In this document: positions 1 through 9,100 of the stretch, piece by piece
Layout: each line of letters starts with the position of its first letter
How positions within the stretch are numbered: the stretch's first letter is position 1
NCBI RefSeq assembly: GCF_035920345.1
Contig: NZ_CP109149.1
Span: forward strand, 1,860,001-1,924,000
Source: Nocardia vinacea
GTDB lineage: Bacteria; Actinomycetota; Actinomycetes; Mycobacteriales; Mycobacteriaceae
DNA length: 64,000 nucleotides
Direction of reading: 5' to 3'
The notes under the pieces: generated by a model
Told to the model about the DNA's origin: nothing
The model's database searches: none
What the model saw: the letters and a program-made list of their open reading frames with translations, nothing else
Made by a program: the position numbers and the translations under genes

Positions 1-2
1 CC

Positions 3-407
3 CACCACTGGGGCCGAACCCTGACCGAAGCCGACAACACCTTATTCTGCACGGCAACCTGCAACTGGCTGCCGCAGTATCTGAACTCCGAATTCGCCCG
101 CAGCTACGGTCATCCGTCGACCGTGGTACATCCTATGCTGGCTCTGTGCACCGTCGTCGGGCTGTCGGTGGAAGACCTCAGCGAGGCAGGGGGGCCGTTT
201 CTCGGGGTGGAGGACTGCGTCTTCCACGTTCCGGTGTACCCCGGTGACACCCTGACCGCCCGGTCCGAGGTGCTGGACAAACGGATCTCGGCCAGTCGGC
301 CCGGGGTCGGCATCGTCACCTGGCGAACCGAAGCACACAACGACCGCGGTGAACTGGTCCTCGACTTCAAGCGGACCAATCTCGTCGAGCAACGGAAGCT
401 GCGGTGA
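3..407 (+). CDS. MaoC-like hydratase, 5' end outside window
   Basis: The reading frame is open from base 3 to the stop at 405-407, so the N-terminus lies upstream of the window. The first visible residues, HHWGRTLTEADNTLF, are typical of the MaoC hot-dog hydratases found beside CitE-type lyases, and the C-terminus has the usual beta-rich pattern ending LDFKRTNLVEQRKLR. The family hydrates 2-enoyl-CoA thioesters in the cytoplasm. With the next gene, another MaoC-like half, it may form a heterodimeric enoyl-CoA (mesaconyl/itaconyl-CoA type) hydratase; that pairing is inferred from order and size. The gap to the next start is 112 bases with no recognisable site except the next gene's ribosome-binding site. 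Confidence 0.8.
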   Translation, partial: HHWGRTLTEADNTLFCTATCNWLPQYLNSEFARSYGHPSTVVHPMLALCTVVGLSVEDLSEAGGPFLGVEDCVFHVPVYPGDTLTARSEVLDKRISASRPGVGIVTWRTEAHNDRGELVLDFKRTNLVEQRKLR

Positions 408-519
408 GCGCCGCCACCGCCCTGGAACCCGGCGGCGCACGGCGGCGCACGGAAGACGTTGCGCCGCAGGACAACGTTCGGCGATTTACCGTCCGCCTTA
501 TATCGAAGGAGGCCCGATC

Positions 520-1005
520 ATGAGCCGATCCGATGCCGATCTACTCGGGGCCACCGGCTGGTTCGAAGACTTCGCCGTGGGTCAGCGCATTCGCCATGCC
601 CGGGCGGCGACCATCGACGAGGTCGAAGGCGCATACCTGTCCAAGCTGGCGATGAACACCGCGCAGGGGCACTGGAATGAGCACTACCTGACGGATTCGC
701 CGCTCGGCGGCGGCCGCCTCGTCTTCGGCCTACTGACCGCATCCATGGTGTTCGGCCTGGCATCCCAGGACACCGCTGAGCATGCGCTTGCCGAATTGGG
801 TTGCACCGCATTGCGGTTCCGCGCACCCGTACACCACGGCGACACCATCGAAGCCTTCACCGAGGTGCTCGCCGCCACCGATGCCCCCGATCGCGACGAC
901 GCAGGCGTCATCCGGTTCAAACACTGGGGTCGCCGCCAGGACGAGACCGTGGTCTTCGAAGGCGAGCGAACTGTCCTCATCAAACGCAAGAAGCATTGGA
1001 GCTGA
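520..1005 (+). CDS. MaoC family dehydratase/hydratase
   Basis: This 161-residue protein has a single hot-dog fold. ATG 520 is chosen because GAAGGAGG (505-512) sits just upstream; an in-frame extension back to 349 would run through the previous gene. Residues LSKLAMNTAQGHWNEHYL resemble the active-site helix region of MaoC proteins encoded with citramalyl/methylmalyl-CoA lyases. It ends two bases before the CitE-like start, so the two are almost certainly cotranscribed. Likely substrate is a branched C4-C5 unsaturated dicarboxyl-CoA, inferred from the neighbouring lyase and CoA-transferase. The exact substrate cannot be read from sequence. Confidence 0.85.
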   Translation: MSRSDADLLGATGWFEDFAVGQRIRHARAATIDEVEGAYLSKLAMNTAQGHWNEHYLTDSPLGGGRLVFGLLTASMVFGLASQDTAEHALAELGCTALRFRAPVHHGDTIEAFTEVLAATDAPDRDDAGVIRFKHWGRRQDETVVFEGERTVLIKRKKHWS

Positions 1006-1007
1006 CC

Positions 1008-1943
1008 ATGACCACATCCCGACCGAATCGACTGCGCCGCAGCGAACTGTCCACCCCGGGCACCAGCCCCAAGATGATCGCCAAGGCCGCCGCCAGCGAC
1101 GCCGACCTGGTCTTCCTCGATCTCGAGGACGCGGTGGCGCCGAACGCGAAGGTGGGCGCCCGTGCGAACATCATCGCCGGGCTCAACGACCTGGACTGGG
1201 GCACGAAGGTACGCGCCTACCGTGTCAACGGCGTGCACACCCAGTGGTGCCACGACGACATCATCGAGGTCGTCACCGGTGCGGGCCCCAACATCGACGT
1301 GATCATCGTTCCCAAGGTGAAGTCGCCGCGCGACGTCTGGTTCGTCGACGACCTGCTCACCCAGTTGGAGAGCAAGCTGGGTCTCGAAACCGGCCGCATC
1401 GGCCTGGAGTTGCTCATCGAGGAGACCGAGGCACTGGCCTGCGTCGAGCAGATCGCTGCCGCCTCACCACGGCTCGAAGCGCTGATTCTCGGCATCGGCG
1501 ACCTGTCAGCCAGCCAGGGCGTGCGCGCCAGCCACGTCGGAGTTGCCGATGAGGGCGAGGTCGGCGCCTACCCCGGCGATATCTGGCACTTCGCCCGTAC
1601 CCGGATGATCGTGGCGGCGCGCGCCAACGGCATCGACGCCATCGACGGCCCCTACGCCCACTTCGCCAACCCCGAGGGCTACCGCCGCGACGCGAGCTGG
1701 GTCGCCACCCTCGGCGGTGTCGGCAAGTGGTGCATCCACCCCAGCCAGATCGCCATCGCCAACGAGGTCTTCGCCCCCACCGAAGCGGAGATCAAGACCG
1801 CGACCGAGATCGTGACCGCGGTTCAGGAGGCCGAGGCGCAGGGCCTGGGCGCGGCGAACTACAACGGGATCATGGTCGATGCCGCTACCACCCGGGTCTT
1901 CGAGACCACACTGGAGCGCGCGCGCCTGTGCGGGCTGCTCTGA
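1008..1943 (+). CDS. HpcH/HpaI (CitE-like) CoA-thioester lyase
   Basis: This 311-residue TIM-barrel protein of the CitE/Mcl family cleaves beta-hydroxyacyl-CoA (citramalyl-, malyl- or beta-methylmalyl-CoA) with Mg2+. LVFLDLEDAVAPNAK near residue 30 carries the metal-binding acidic cluster, LILGIGDLSASQG lies mid-protein and GKWCIHPSQIAIANEVF near residue 240 is the signature C-terminal motif. ATG 1008 follows the MaoC stop by two bases. In mycobacteria the related CitE protein works with a MaoC protein in itaconate/leucine-derived carbon use; by analogy this operon probably yields pyruvate or glyoxylate plus an acyl-CoA. Substrate is inference. Confidence 0.85.
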   Translation: MTTSRPNRLRRSELSTPGTSPKMIAKAAASDADLVFLDLEDAVAPNAKVGARANIIAGLNDLDWGTKVRAYRVNGVHTQWCHDDIIEVVTGAGPNIDVIIVPKVKSPRDVWFVDDLLTQLESKLGLETGRIGLELLIEETEALACVEQIAAASPRLEALILGIGDLSASQGVRASHVGVADEGEVGAYPGDIWHFARTRMIVAARANGIDAIDGPYAHFANPEGYRRDASWVATLGGVGKWCIHPSQIAIANEVFAPTEAEIKTATEIVTAVQEAEAQGLGAANYNGIMVDAATTRVFETTLERARLCGLL

Positions 1944-1983
1944 TCCGGCCGATACTGAAATCGATATCAAGGTGGTGAACGTC

Positions 1984-3153
1984 ATGCCAGGACCGCTCGA
2001 AGACGTGCGGGTCGTCGATCTGACGGCCATGCTGGCCGGCCCGTACGCGACCATGCTGTTGACCGATCTCGGTGCACAGGTGGTCAAAGTCGAACCCCCG
2101 CAAGGCGACACCACCCGCACCGTCGGGCCGTACCGGGAGGGAGACTCCCGGGACGGTCTGGCCGGATACTTCCAGTCGGTCAACCGGGGAAAACGCAGTG
2201 TCGTACTGGACCTCAAGACCGAAGAGGGCAAGGGCAAGCTCCTCGAACTGGTGCGCGTCGCCGACGTCGTCGTCGAGAACTACGCCGCCGGGGTCATGGA
2301 CCGGCTGGGGCTCGGCTACGAGGTTCTGCAGGAGCAGAACCCGCGGCTGGTCTACGCGACCCTGCGCGGCTTCGGAGATCCGCGTACCGGCGACAGCCCG
2401 TACCGGAACTGGCCCGCGTTCGACGTGGTCGCTCAGGCGATGGGCGGATTCCTAGGAGTCACCGGCACGCCCGACGGGACGCCGATCAAGTCCGGCCCCG
2501 GCATCGGAGATCTGTTCCCGGCCACACTGCTGGCCGTGGGCATTCTGGCCGCACTGCATCACGCGCGCCGGACCGGCGAGGGGCAGTTTATGGACGTTGC
2601 CATGTACGACGCTGTGCTATCGATGTGTGAACGCACCGTCTACCAGTACTCCTATACTGGTGATGTCCCTGCGCCGCAAGGCAATACGCATCCGCTGCTG
2701 TGCCCGTTCGATATTCTGCCCACCGTCGACGGTTGGATCGCATTGGCCGCCAACGACAAACAATGGCCCATCATCTGCGAAGCTATGGGTCGCCCGGAAA
2801 TGGCCGTCGACGAGCGGTACACGTCCAATTCAGCTCGGGTTCGCCACCGTATCGAGGTCAGGTCCGCCTTGGAAGAGTGGCTCGCCACTACGACGACGAA
2901 AGAGGTCGTCGACGCCCTCGGCGGGAAGGTGCCGATCGGTCCCGTGAATTCGATCGCCGACATCTACGCCGACCCGCACACCGCCGCGCGGGAAATGCTC
3001 GTACCGATCGAACAACCCGGCAGCGACACCCCGGTGACCGTCGCCGGTCAGCCCATCAAACTGACCCGCACACCCAGCCGGGTCTACGGGCGCGGCCCAC
3101 TGCTCGGTGAGCACGATGTCGACGGCATCATCGCCGAGTGGAACCTCGCTTGA
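1984..3153 (+). CDS. CaiB/BaiF family III CoA-transferase
   Basis: This 389-residue protein has the class III signature: RVVDLTAMLAGPYATMLLTDLGA at the N-terminus, VVKVEPPQGD, and a GIGDLFPATLLAVGIL segment whose Asp is in the position of the catalytic aspartate. These enzymes move CoA between carboxylic acids through an aspartyl-CoA intermediate. It lies 40 bases after the lyase gene in the same direction and probably activates the C5 dicarboxylic acid (mesaconate, itaconate or citramalate) that the MaoC and CitE proteins process. ATG 1984 is preceded by a GGTGGTG purine run; upstream in-frame GTG codons at about 1972 are alternatives. Confidence 0.85.
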   Translation: MPGPLEDVRVVDLTAMLAGPYATMLLTDLGAQVVKVEPPQGDTTRTVGPYREGDSRDGLAGYFQSVNRGKRSVVLDLKTEEGKGKLLELVRVADVVVENYAAGVMDRLGLGYEVLQEQNPRLVYATLRGFGDPRTGDSPYRNWPAFDVVAQAMGGFLGVTGTPDGTPIKSGPGIGDLFPATLLAVGILAALHHARRTGEGQFMDVAMYDAVLSMCERTVYQYSYTGDVPAPQGNTHPLLCPFDILPTVDGWIALAANDKQWPIICEAMGRPEMAVDERYTSNSARVRHRIEVRSALEEWLATTTTKEVVDALGGKVPIGPVNSIADIYADPHTAAREMLVPIEQPGSDTPVTVAGQPIKLTRTPSRVYGRGPLLGEHDVDGIIAEWNLA

Positions 3154-3185
3154 CGCCATCCGCAAACCTCCTGTCCGACACAAGG

Positions 3186-3303
3186 ATATCCACTGGGCGA
3201 GGCGATCTCGGCGCACAACCAACGGAGTAGACCGATGCCCGAGGGCCACGTGACTGGAGGCCGGAAAGTCACGACCCCGGGCCATCAGATCGGTCTGTTC
3301 GCC
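3186..3303 (+). repeat. imperfect direct repeat, copy A
   Basis: This stretch matches 5857-5973 at about four positions in five by eye, including ATCCACTGGG, CGATCTCGGCGCA, CAACGGAGTAGACCGA and GGCCGGAAAGTCACGA. Both copies are in the same orientation. They flank the SDR/HxlR pair and the Tn554-like debris. Copy B lies next to an integrase 3' fragment, so the repeat may be a trace of that element's insertion or target region. Confidence 0.7.
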
Positions 3304-3404
3304 AGTGGCGCACAGGATTTCTGGTGATCACCGGCGGCGTGAGAACATCACGCCAGTACCCGTGTCCACCCTGACGTGTTTCCACCTGAAAGTGGCCATT
3401 GACA

Positions 3405-3418
3405 GGCGGGCGCCCGCC
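3405..3418. terminator. GC palindrome between convergent genes
   Basis: GGCGGGCGCCCGCC is a perfect 14-base palindrome in the intergenic region shared by two convergent genes, followed on the + strand by GTTTCT. It could terminate either transcript, but it lacks a clear loop and a long T-tract. Confidence 0.35.
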
Positions 3419-3463
3419 GTTTCTCGTTGCGGTCCCGCGCGTCCAACTGCACCAGCGGCACGG

Positions 3464-4486
3464 CTAGGCCGGGCGGGAGAAGCCCTCGGGCGGTGCGCCC
3501 TCGGCGAACAGCATGGCCACCCGGGCCTTGTCCTTTCGTATCTCCCGGGCCCGCCGGTACTCGGCGGAGTCGTACCACTCCCGGATCCGGTCCATGTCGG
3601 GAAACTCGATGACCACGAACCCGGAGGAGTCCCAGGTGCCTTCGACGGGCTTGGGCGCGGGTCCTGCGACCAGGTAATGGCCGCCGTGGTTGAGGATGGA
3701 CTGCTGGGCCACGGCCGCGTAGGCCAAGCCGGCCTGCTCGTCGAGCACATCGAAGTTGACGATGACGTAAGCGGGCGTGAATTTCCCCGTCCCGAACTGC
3801 GGGTAGAGCGCGCCGATGCCTCCGGACAGACCCGCGAGCACGGTCTTGCTCGTCTCGTCGGCGATGATCTCGAGGGTGCCGGCGGCGACACCGTCGAGGG
3901 CGATGCGCGCGATGTCGGCGGGGTCGGCCTTCGGCGCGGCGAGGCCGGCGGTCATGTCGGTGTCCATGTACCCGACGTGCAGCGCCGAGACCCGGGTGCC
4001 CTGCGGGGCGAGTTCCTGGCGCAGCCCGTTCGTCATCGACCAGGAGGCCGACTTGGCGGCGCAGTAGGCACCGAACTCGGGGTGGTTGATCCAGGAGGCG
4101 ACCGACAGGATGTTCAGCACCGCGCTGCTCTCGTGAGAGCCGAGCTGGGGGGCGAATGCCCGGGTGACCGCCAAGGTGCCGAGGTAGTGGGTGTCGATCT
4201 CCAGGCGGATGTCCGTCAAGTCGCCCGTCAGCAGCGACGCGTAGGTGGCCGAACCGGCGTTGTTGACCAGGATCGACACGTCGCCGGCCGTCTCTGCCGC
4301 GGCGGCGATGGAGGCGGGGTCGGTCACGTCGAGGGCGATCGGCTTCACGCCGTCGAGGTCGACGGCTGCGGGATTGCGGGCTGCCGCGTAGACGGTCGCG
4401 CCCCGGTCGCGCAACTGCTTTGCCAGGTGACGTCCCAGGCCGCGGTTCGCCCCGGTGACCAGTGCGGTCTGTCCTTCGATCTGCAT
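3464..4486 (-). CDS. SDR oxidoreductase fused to DUF1330 domain
   Basis: Residues 1-235 form a classical short-chain dehydrogenase: TGANRGLGRHL cofactor glycine motif, NNAG, and a Ser...Tyr-X3-Lys catalytic set (ILSVAS, AYCAAK). Residues from about 240 to the end (YVIVNFDVLDEQAGLAYAAV, FVVIEFPDMDRIREWYDS) form a DUF1330 dimeric alpha/beta barrel, normally a separate 95-residue protein. The fusion is continuous in one frame without a stop. The start is supported by AGGGAG seven bases upstream of ATG 4486. The gene is divergent from the HxlR regulator and shares its operator region, so it is probably the regulated target. The substrate is unknown. Confidence 0.88.
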   Translation of the reverse strand: MQIEGQTALVTGANRGLGRHLAKQLRDRGATVYAAARNPAAVDLDGVKPIALDVTDPASIAAAAETAGDVSILVNNAGSATYASLLTGDLTDIRLEIDTHYLGTLAVTRAFAPQLGSHESSAVLNILSVASWINHPEFGAYCAAKSASWSMTNGLRQELAPQGTRVSALHVGYMDTDMTAGLAAPKADPADIARIALDGVAAGTLEIIADETSKTVLAGLSGGIGALYPQFGTGKFTPAYVIVNFDVLDEQAGLAYAAVAQQSILNHGGHYLVAGPAPKPVEGTWDSSGFVVIEFPDMDRIREWYDSAEYRRAREIRKDKARVAMLFAEGAPPEGFSRPA

Positions 4487-4512
4487 AAGAGCACTCCCTG
4501 CTGGATAGGTTT

Positions 4513-4551
4513 TTCCAACTTAGACCCTCTGAGTTGGAATGGTCAACTCAG
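4513..4551. promoter_or_regulatory. overlapping inverted repeats, probable HxlR operator
   Basis: Two perfect 8-bp inverted repeats overlap in the 79-bp divergent promoter. TTCCAACT (4513-4520) pairs with AGTTGGAA (4532-4539); CTGAGTTG (4529-4536) pairs with CAACTCAG (4544-4551). The repeated half-site is AGTTG/CAACT. Position between an HxlR gene and an SDR gene suggests autoregulation and control of the SDR gene. Confidence 0.7.
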
Positions 4552-4565
4552 GGTAGGCTTGCGGC

Positions 4566-5024
4566 ATGGGCAGGATTCCGAATGACAGTTGCGCTATCGC
4601 CCGCAGTCTGGAGGTGCTGGGCGAGCGCTGGACGTTTCTGATCCTGCGCGAGGCCGTGGCGGGGTCGAGCCGATTCTCGGAGTTCCGCAACGGGCTCGGT
4701 GTGGCGCCGGACGTTCTCACCGCACGCCTGAACACGCTGGTCGCATACGGCGTGATGGAGAAGGTGCCCTACCGGGAACCGGGAGAGCGGGCTCGCTTCT
4801 CGTACGTGCTCACGGATGCGGGCCGGGAACTCCTCGTCGTCCTGCTCGCCCTGCAGCAATGGGGCGACAAGCACCTGCCTTGGCCGGACGGGCCGAGCAT
4901 CCTGCGCCAAGTCGCGGGCACCGAACGAGCGGTGCACGTCGGGTTCATCGACGATGACGGAAACGAAGTCGACGAAAGCTCCATGGCACTGATTCCGACC
5001 GCCGCCTCCTGCGGCCGGAAGTAG
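4566..5024 (+). CDS. HxlR family winged-helix regulator
   Basis: This 152-residue protein opens with the HxlR pattern: CAIARSLEVLGERWTFLILR, then FSEFRNGLGVAPDVLTARL (recognition helix), then the wing segment YREPGERARFSYVLTDAGREL. The family consists of dimeric one-domain DNA-binding proteins that often control adjacent oxidoreductases. The residues after about 115 (RQVAGTERAVHVGFIDDDG) form a short extra tail seen in some members. It is transcribed away from the SDR-DUF1330 gene, with the inverted repeats lying between them. No inducer can be inferred. Confidence 0.88.
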   Translation: MGRIPNDSCAIARSLEVLGERWTFLILREAVAGSSRFSEFRNGLGVAPDVLTARLNTLVAYGVMEKVPYREPGERARFSYVLTDAGRELLVVLLALQQWGDKHLPWPDGPSILRQVAGTERAVHVGFIDDDGNEVDESSMALIPTAASCGRK

Positions 5025-5291
5025 CGCAGCTTCGAGTCCCGAGACGCGCCCCTCCCATGCTCCATGACCGGACGTGAACGAACGCGGTAGGCCTTGCTGC
5101 CCGCTCCGCGCATTCCGGAGCAGGCAGCCTTCGCCGGCGGCCGCCGCACCTGACGGCTCGCCGGCCGCTGGTCCCGCAGCGCCGACTATGTCCGGCGTCC
5201 GCTGCGGATGTCCCCGGCTGCGCCTCCTTGACCGGTCTGGTTCGCCGGTCGTATGGCAGCCCGTCTCGTCGTCACATGCCCCGGCGTGCAA
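5025..5291. other. 267-bp region with no recognised gene
   Basis: This GC-rich stretch lies between the HxlR stop and the Tn554-like debris. It contains several short inverted GC stretches but no motif or start that supports a gene. Confidence 0.5.
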
Positions 5292-5741
5292 TCAGCCCGG
5301 TCCGCGAGGGGACGCACGGTTGTTTCTGCTCACCTGCCGCGCCCCTTTGCCTGTTCGCCGAGAATTTCTGAGCCTCTCGGGCGTTTGTGCCGTCACCCGG
5401 CAGCCAGGGTTCCCCGTTCTCGGCCTCCAGTCGACGATTGCGTTCGGTGGCAGCCTCCAGACGTTGCAGCAGCGAGGTGTCGGACGCCCGTTGCCGATCT
5501 GGGATCGTCGGGTCGCAGATGCGGGACGGCGACGGACTCCAAGCCGCTCGATCTCAGCTTTCAGGTCGGGCTGGTTATAGAGCGAAGACCTGGAGACGCC
5601 CGCTTCACGGGCGAGGGTCCCGAAGGCGATCGGGCTGCTGGCGGCGTCCATCCGCCGCAGAGCGGCGGTCGCGTGTCGGCGGGTTGCCGCAGCTCGCCCA
5701 CGGGCTGAGGCAACGATCAGGTGAGAGTTGTCAGCCGGCAT
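5292..5741 (-). pseudogene. DUF6262-type transposon accessory protein, frameshifted
   Basis: The first 68 residues match the small helix-turn-helix protein that accompanies Tn554-like integrase pairs: ADNSHLIVASARGR, AALRRMDAASSPIAF, LAREAGVSRSSLYNQ. After IERL the frame goes wrong. Moving one frame restores the family sequence (SDTSLLQRLEAATERNRRLE, then AENGE) between about 5400 and 5520. The gene is therefore frameshifted and its tail is lost. Its start overlaps the stop of the integrase fragment just upstream, as in intact elements of this kind. Confidence 0.7.
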
Positions 5742-5862
5742 CCGCGGCCCCCTCGATCTGGTCCGGGCCGTCTCTCAGCTCCCCGATCATGCGGTCGAGG
5801 TTCTCGGCGAGCTGCTGGTTCATTTCGGCGATGCGTGCGTGCCGACACAAGAATTCATCCAC
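5731..5862 (-). pseudogene. 3' end of Tn554-like integrase
   Basis: About 42 codons remain, reading HARIAEMNQQLAENLDRMIG and ending GPDQIEGAADAG with a stop at 5731-5733. This fits the C-terminus of the tyrosine-type recombinase that precedes DUF6262 in Tn554-like elements, and the 11-base overlap with the next start is the usual arrangement. Everything upstream of about 5862 is missing and replaced by repeat copy B. Confidence 0.55.
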
Positions 5863-5973
5863 TGGGCCAGGCGATCTCGGCGCATATCCAACGGAGTAGA
5901 CCGACGCCCGACGACTACGTGACCGAAGGCCGGAAAGTCACGATCCCGGGCCAACAGATCGGTCCGGTCGCGA
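5857..5973 (+). repeat. imperfect direct repeat, copy B
   Basis: Partner of 3186-3303, in the same orientation and separated from it by about 2.67 kb. It begins right at the edge of the integrase fragment. On the minus strand both copies read similarly (FPASSHVALGHRSTPL versus FPAFGHVVVGRRSTPL), but no start or family can be recognised. Confidence 0.65.
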
Positions 5974-6169
5974 CGGGGTACACCGGCACGCTGGGCGACG
6001 GATTCGATTCGCTCATCGCGCTCGGATACCTCGAGCTCGGCCCCAACAGTTCCGAGTTCGGGCACCACGCCGCGACCGGGGTTGCAGCGGGATCCCCCAG
6101 CCCGACATTGACTCGCGACAATTACACGCTGGTTCCTGCGGTGAGGATCGCGGCCAACTCCTCGAATGA

Positions 6170-9100
6170 TCAGGACGGTCGTGGATTCCGTCGCTCGGTG
6201 CCCTCTGCGATCCAGGCTGCGATCTGGGTGCGGGAGGTGAATCCGAGTTTGGTGAGGATATGTTCCACATGGCCCTGCGCGGTGCGTTGTGAGATTACCA
6301 GTTTGGCGGCGATCTGCTTGTTGGTGAGCCCTTCGGCGATGAGATCTGCGACCTGCCGCTCGCGCCGGGTCAGAGGTACCCACGGACCCGACGTATGCGG
6401 CGTGTCGATGAACTGCTCACCGAGGGCATAAGACACGGCTTCGTCCATGCCCATCGCTTGGCCGCACCGAATGGCCGAATCGTATCCACGTGACCCGAGG
6501 GCGGAGCGCGCTAGTCGCACACATTCGTCGTGATACTGCGGCATCGGGACAATGCTCGCAGGGTTCCCCACGGACCGCCACAGTTCCTGCACAGCCCCCA
6601 GCAGCACTGCCGCACGCTCAGTGTCACCGCCGTCGACAGCCATCCAGGCCAGCGGGTCGAGACTCAACGCTGCGTTGACGGGGCTGCCCATCCGGCGGTT
6701 GATTCGCAAGGAATTTTCGACCAGCTCGATCGCCCTGGACCAGTCACCTTGCAGCCAGGCGGCAATACCTATGTCGCGTAGCGCGGAGGACCGGAACAGC
6801 GATTCGCCGCACGCCTCGGTAATCGAGAGCACTTGCCGGTGATACTCCACCGACCGTTTTGCGTCGCCGGCCATTTCATGGACCCAACCGAGCCCGGTCA
6901 GAACAGCAATGTAGAGGTATCCACTCCGATCGGAGCGGAAGATGTCGGCGGCACGTTCGAACGAGGTGGAGGCCGCTGCAAGCTCACCGCGATAGAACTC
7001 CAGGACGCCGTCGCCATAGGTGATCAGCGCCTGGGTCATCGGGGTTGGAGCCTGTTCAGCGAGCACCCGCCCCTGCTCGAGCAAGGTGGCGGCCGCCTCC
7101 AAGTCGCCGTGCATCGCAGCCAGGGCACAGCCGACGTACAGCGCTTTGACACGGTCGGGTATGGACTGTCGGGCGGGATGGGTGAGCACCCGCTCGATCC
7201 AGGATCGAGCCTCGCCGTATTTGCCGCGGAAACTCCAGAACATAAAGAGCGCGCTGGTGATCCGCAACCCGGCTTCGGCCGCCTGCTCACTATCCTCGGC
7301 CAGGCAGTATTCGAGCGCTTCGCGCAGATTCGGTTGCTCACGCTCGAGCCTGGCCAGCCAGTAGGGCTGCCGGTCACTGATCCAGCCCGACTCCGCGTCC
7401 AGCGCCAACCGCTGGTACCAGTCACGATGCCGGCCACACATATCAGCGTATTCGCCGACCTCCTGCAGCTTCTGCCGACCATAGTCCCGCAACGTCTCCA
7501 GCATCCGAAACCGCACCACCCCCTTGTACTCGACCCGGACCAGGATCGACTTGTCCACCAGCGAGGACAACACATCCAGGGGACTGTCCGCCGCCAGATC
7601 GGCACCACAGACATCTTCGGCGGCGTCGAGTTCGAAACCGCCGGCGAACACCGACAACCGAGACCACAGCCGCTGCTCGGACGGGGTGCACAAGGCATAG
7701 CTCCAGTCCACACACCAGCGCAGGGTCTGCTGCCGCGTCGGCGCGGTACGGCTGGCGCGGGTGAGCAGCGTGTACCGGTCGTCGAGGCGCTGCAGGATCT
7801 GCTCGGGCGACATCGTGCGCACCCGGGCCGCCGCGAGCTCGATCGCCAACGGCAGACCGTCCAGCCGGGCGCAAATCCGAGCCACGGTGGCCTTGTTGCC
7901 CTCCGTCAGCTCGAACCCCGGCACCACCGCGGTCGCGCGGTCGGAGAACAAAGTCACTGCGGCATAGCGGGCAACTCCCCGCCCCGACACCTCCCCATCC
8001 GGGTCCGGCACCGGTAGCGGCGACACCCGCAACACCACCTCACCGGCAATGTCCAGCGGTTCGCGGCTCGTTGCCAGAATCTGCAAATTCGGACAGGACC
8101 GTAGCCACGTCTCGACCAGCTCGGCCACCGCCGCCGCCACTTGCTCGCAATTGTCCAGCACCAGCAGCGACTCCCGGCCGGACAAAAACTCGACCACCAC
8201 GTCCCGCAGCGGCCGCGCCGACTCATCGCGCAAACCCAAGGCACCTGCCACCACCACGACCAGCAGCGCAGGGTCGGACACGTCGGCCAACTCGACCAGC
8301 CACACCCCGTCGGCGAACTCCCGGCGCACCGTAGAAGCCGCCCGCAGCGCCAGCCGTGTCTTGCCGACCCCGCCGATCCCGGTCAACGTCACCAGCCGCA
8401 ACGAGGCCAGCAAATTCTTCACCTCCGCCACCTCGGTGCGGCGGTCGACGAAACTGGTCAACTCGAGCGGCAAAATACCAGCGCCGCGGCGATCCAACGG
8501 CGGTACCGCAGGCGGGCACCATCCCTGCGGCGGCGACTTCCGACCTCGATGCTGCAGGCTCGGTTCGGCCTGCAGCGCCATCTCCTCGACCGCGAAGCCG
8601 TGGCGGCGCTGTGCCTGCCGGATGGCCTCCCCGAGCGCCGCCACCGACGGCCTTTGCTTCGGATCCCGGCTCATCGCCGTCGCCACCACCGCGGACACGT
8701 CCTCGGCAATGCCGCTCTCACGCAGGTCCGGCACCGGCTGCGTGGAGACCCGCAGGAACTGGGTCACCACGTTCTCCCCGCTGCGCCGCTCGAAGGCCGC
8801 ATGGCCGGTCAATGCGCAAAACATGGTGGCGCCCAACCCATAGACATCCGTGGCGGAAGTGGGAGCCTCGCCCTCGAGCACCTCGGGGGCGGTGAATGCC
8901 GGCGACCCGGTCAAGATCCCCGATTCTGTCTGAAACCCCCCGGAGATCCGCGCGATACCGAAATCGGTCAACGCCGGCTCGCCATAGTCGGTCAGCAGAA
9001 CATTTCCCGGCTTCACATCGCGATGCACAATGCCCAACCGATGCGCGCTCTCGAGCGCCCCGGCGATCTTCACCCCGATCCACAACACGGCCTCGAGCCA

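Larger units (their letters stand above)
3154..3463. other. convergent intergenic region without a gene
   Basis: No supported gene lies between the ends of the CoA-transferase (+) and SDR (-) genes. It holds copy A of a 115-bp imperfect direct repeat and a GC-rich palindrome at 3405-3418, both listed separately. The open frames here are shadows without a ribosome-binding site or family motif. Confidence 0.6.

Noticed and set aside
3305..4585. 426-codon plus-strand frame opposite the SDR gene
   Set aside because: It is the complement of the SDR-DUF1330 gene and shows no motif.
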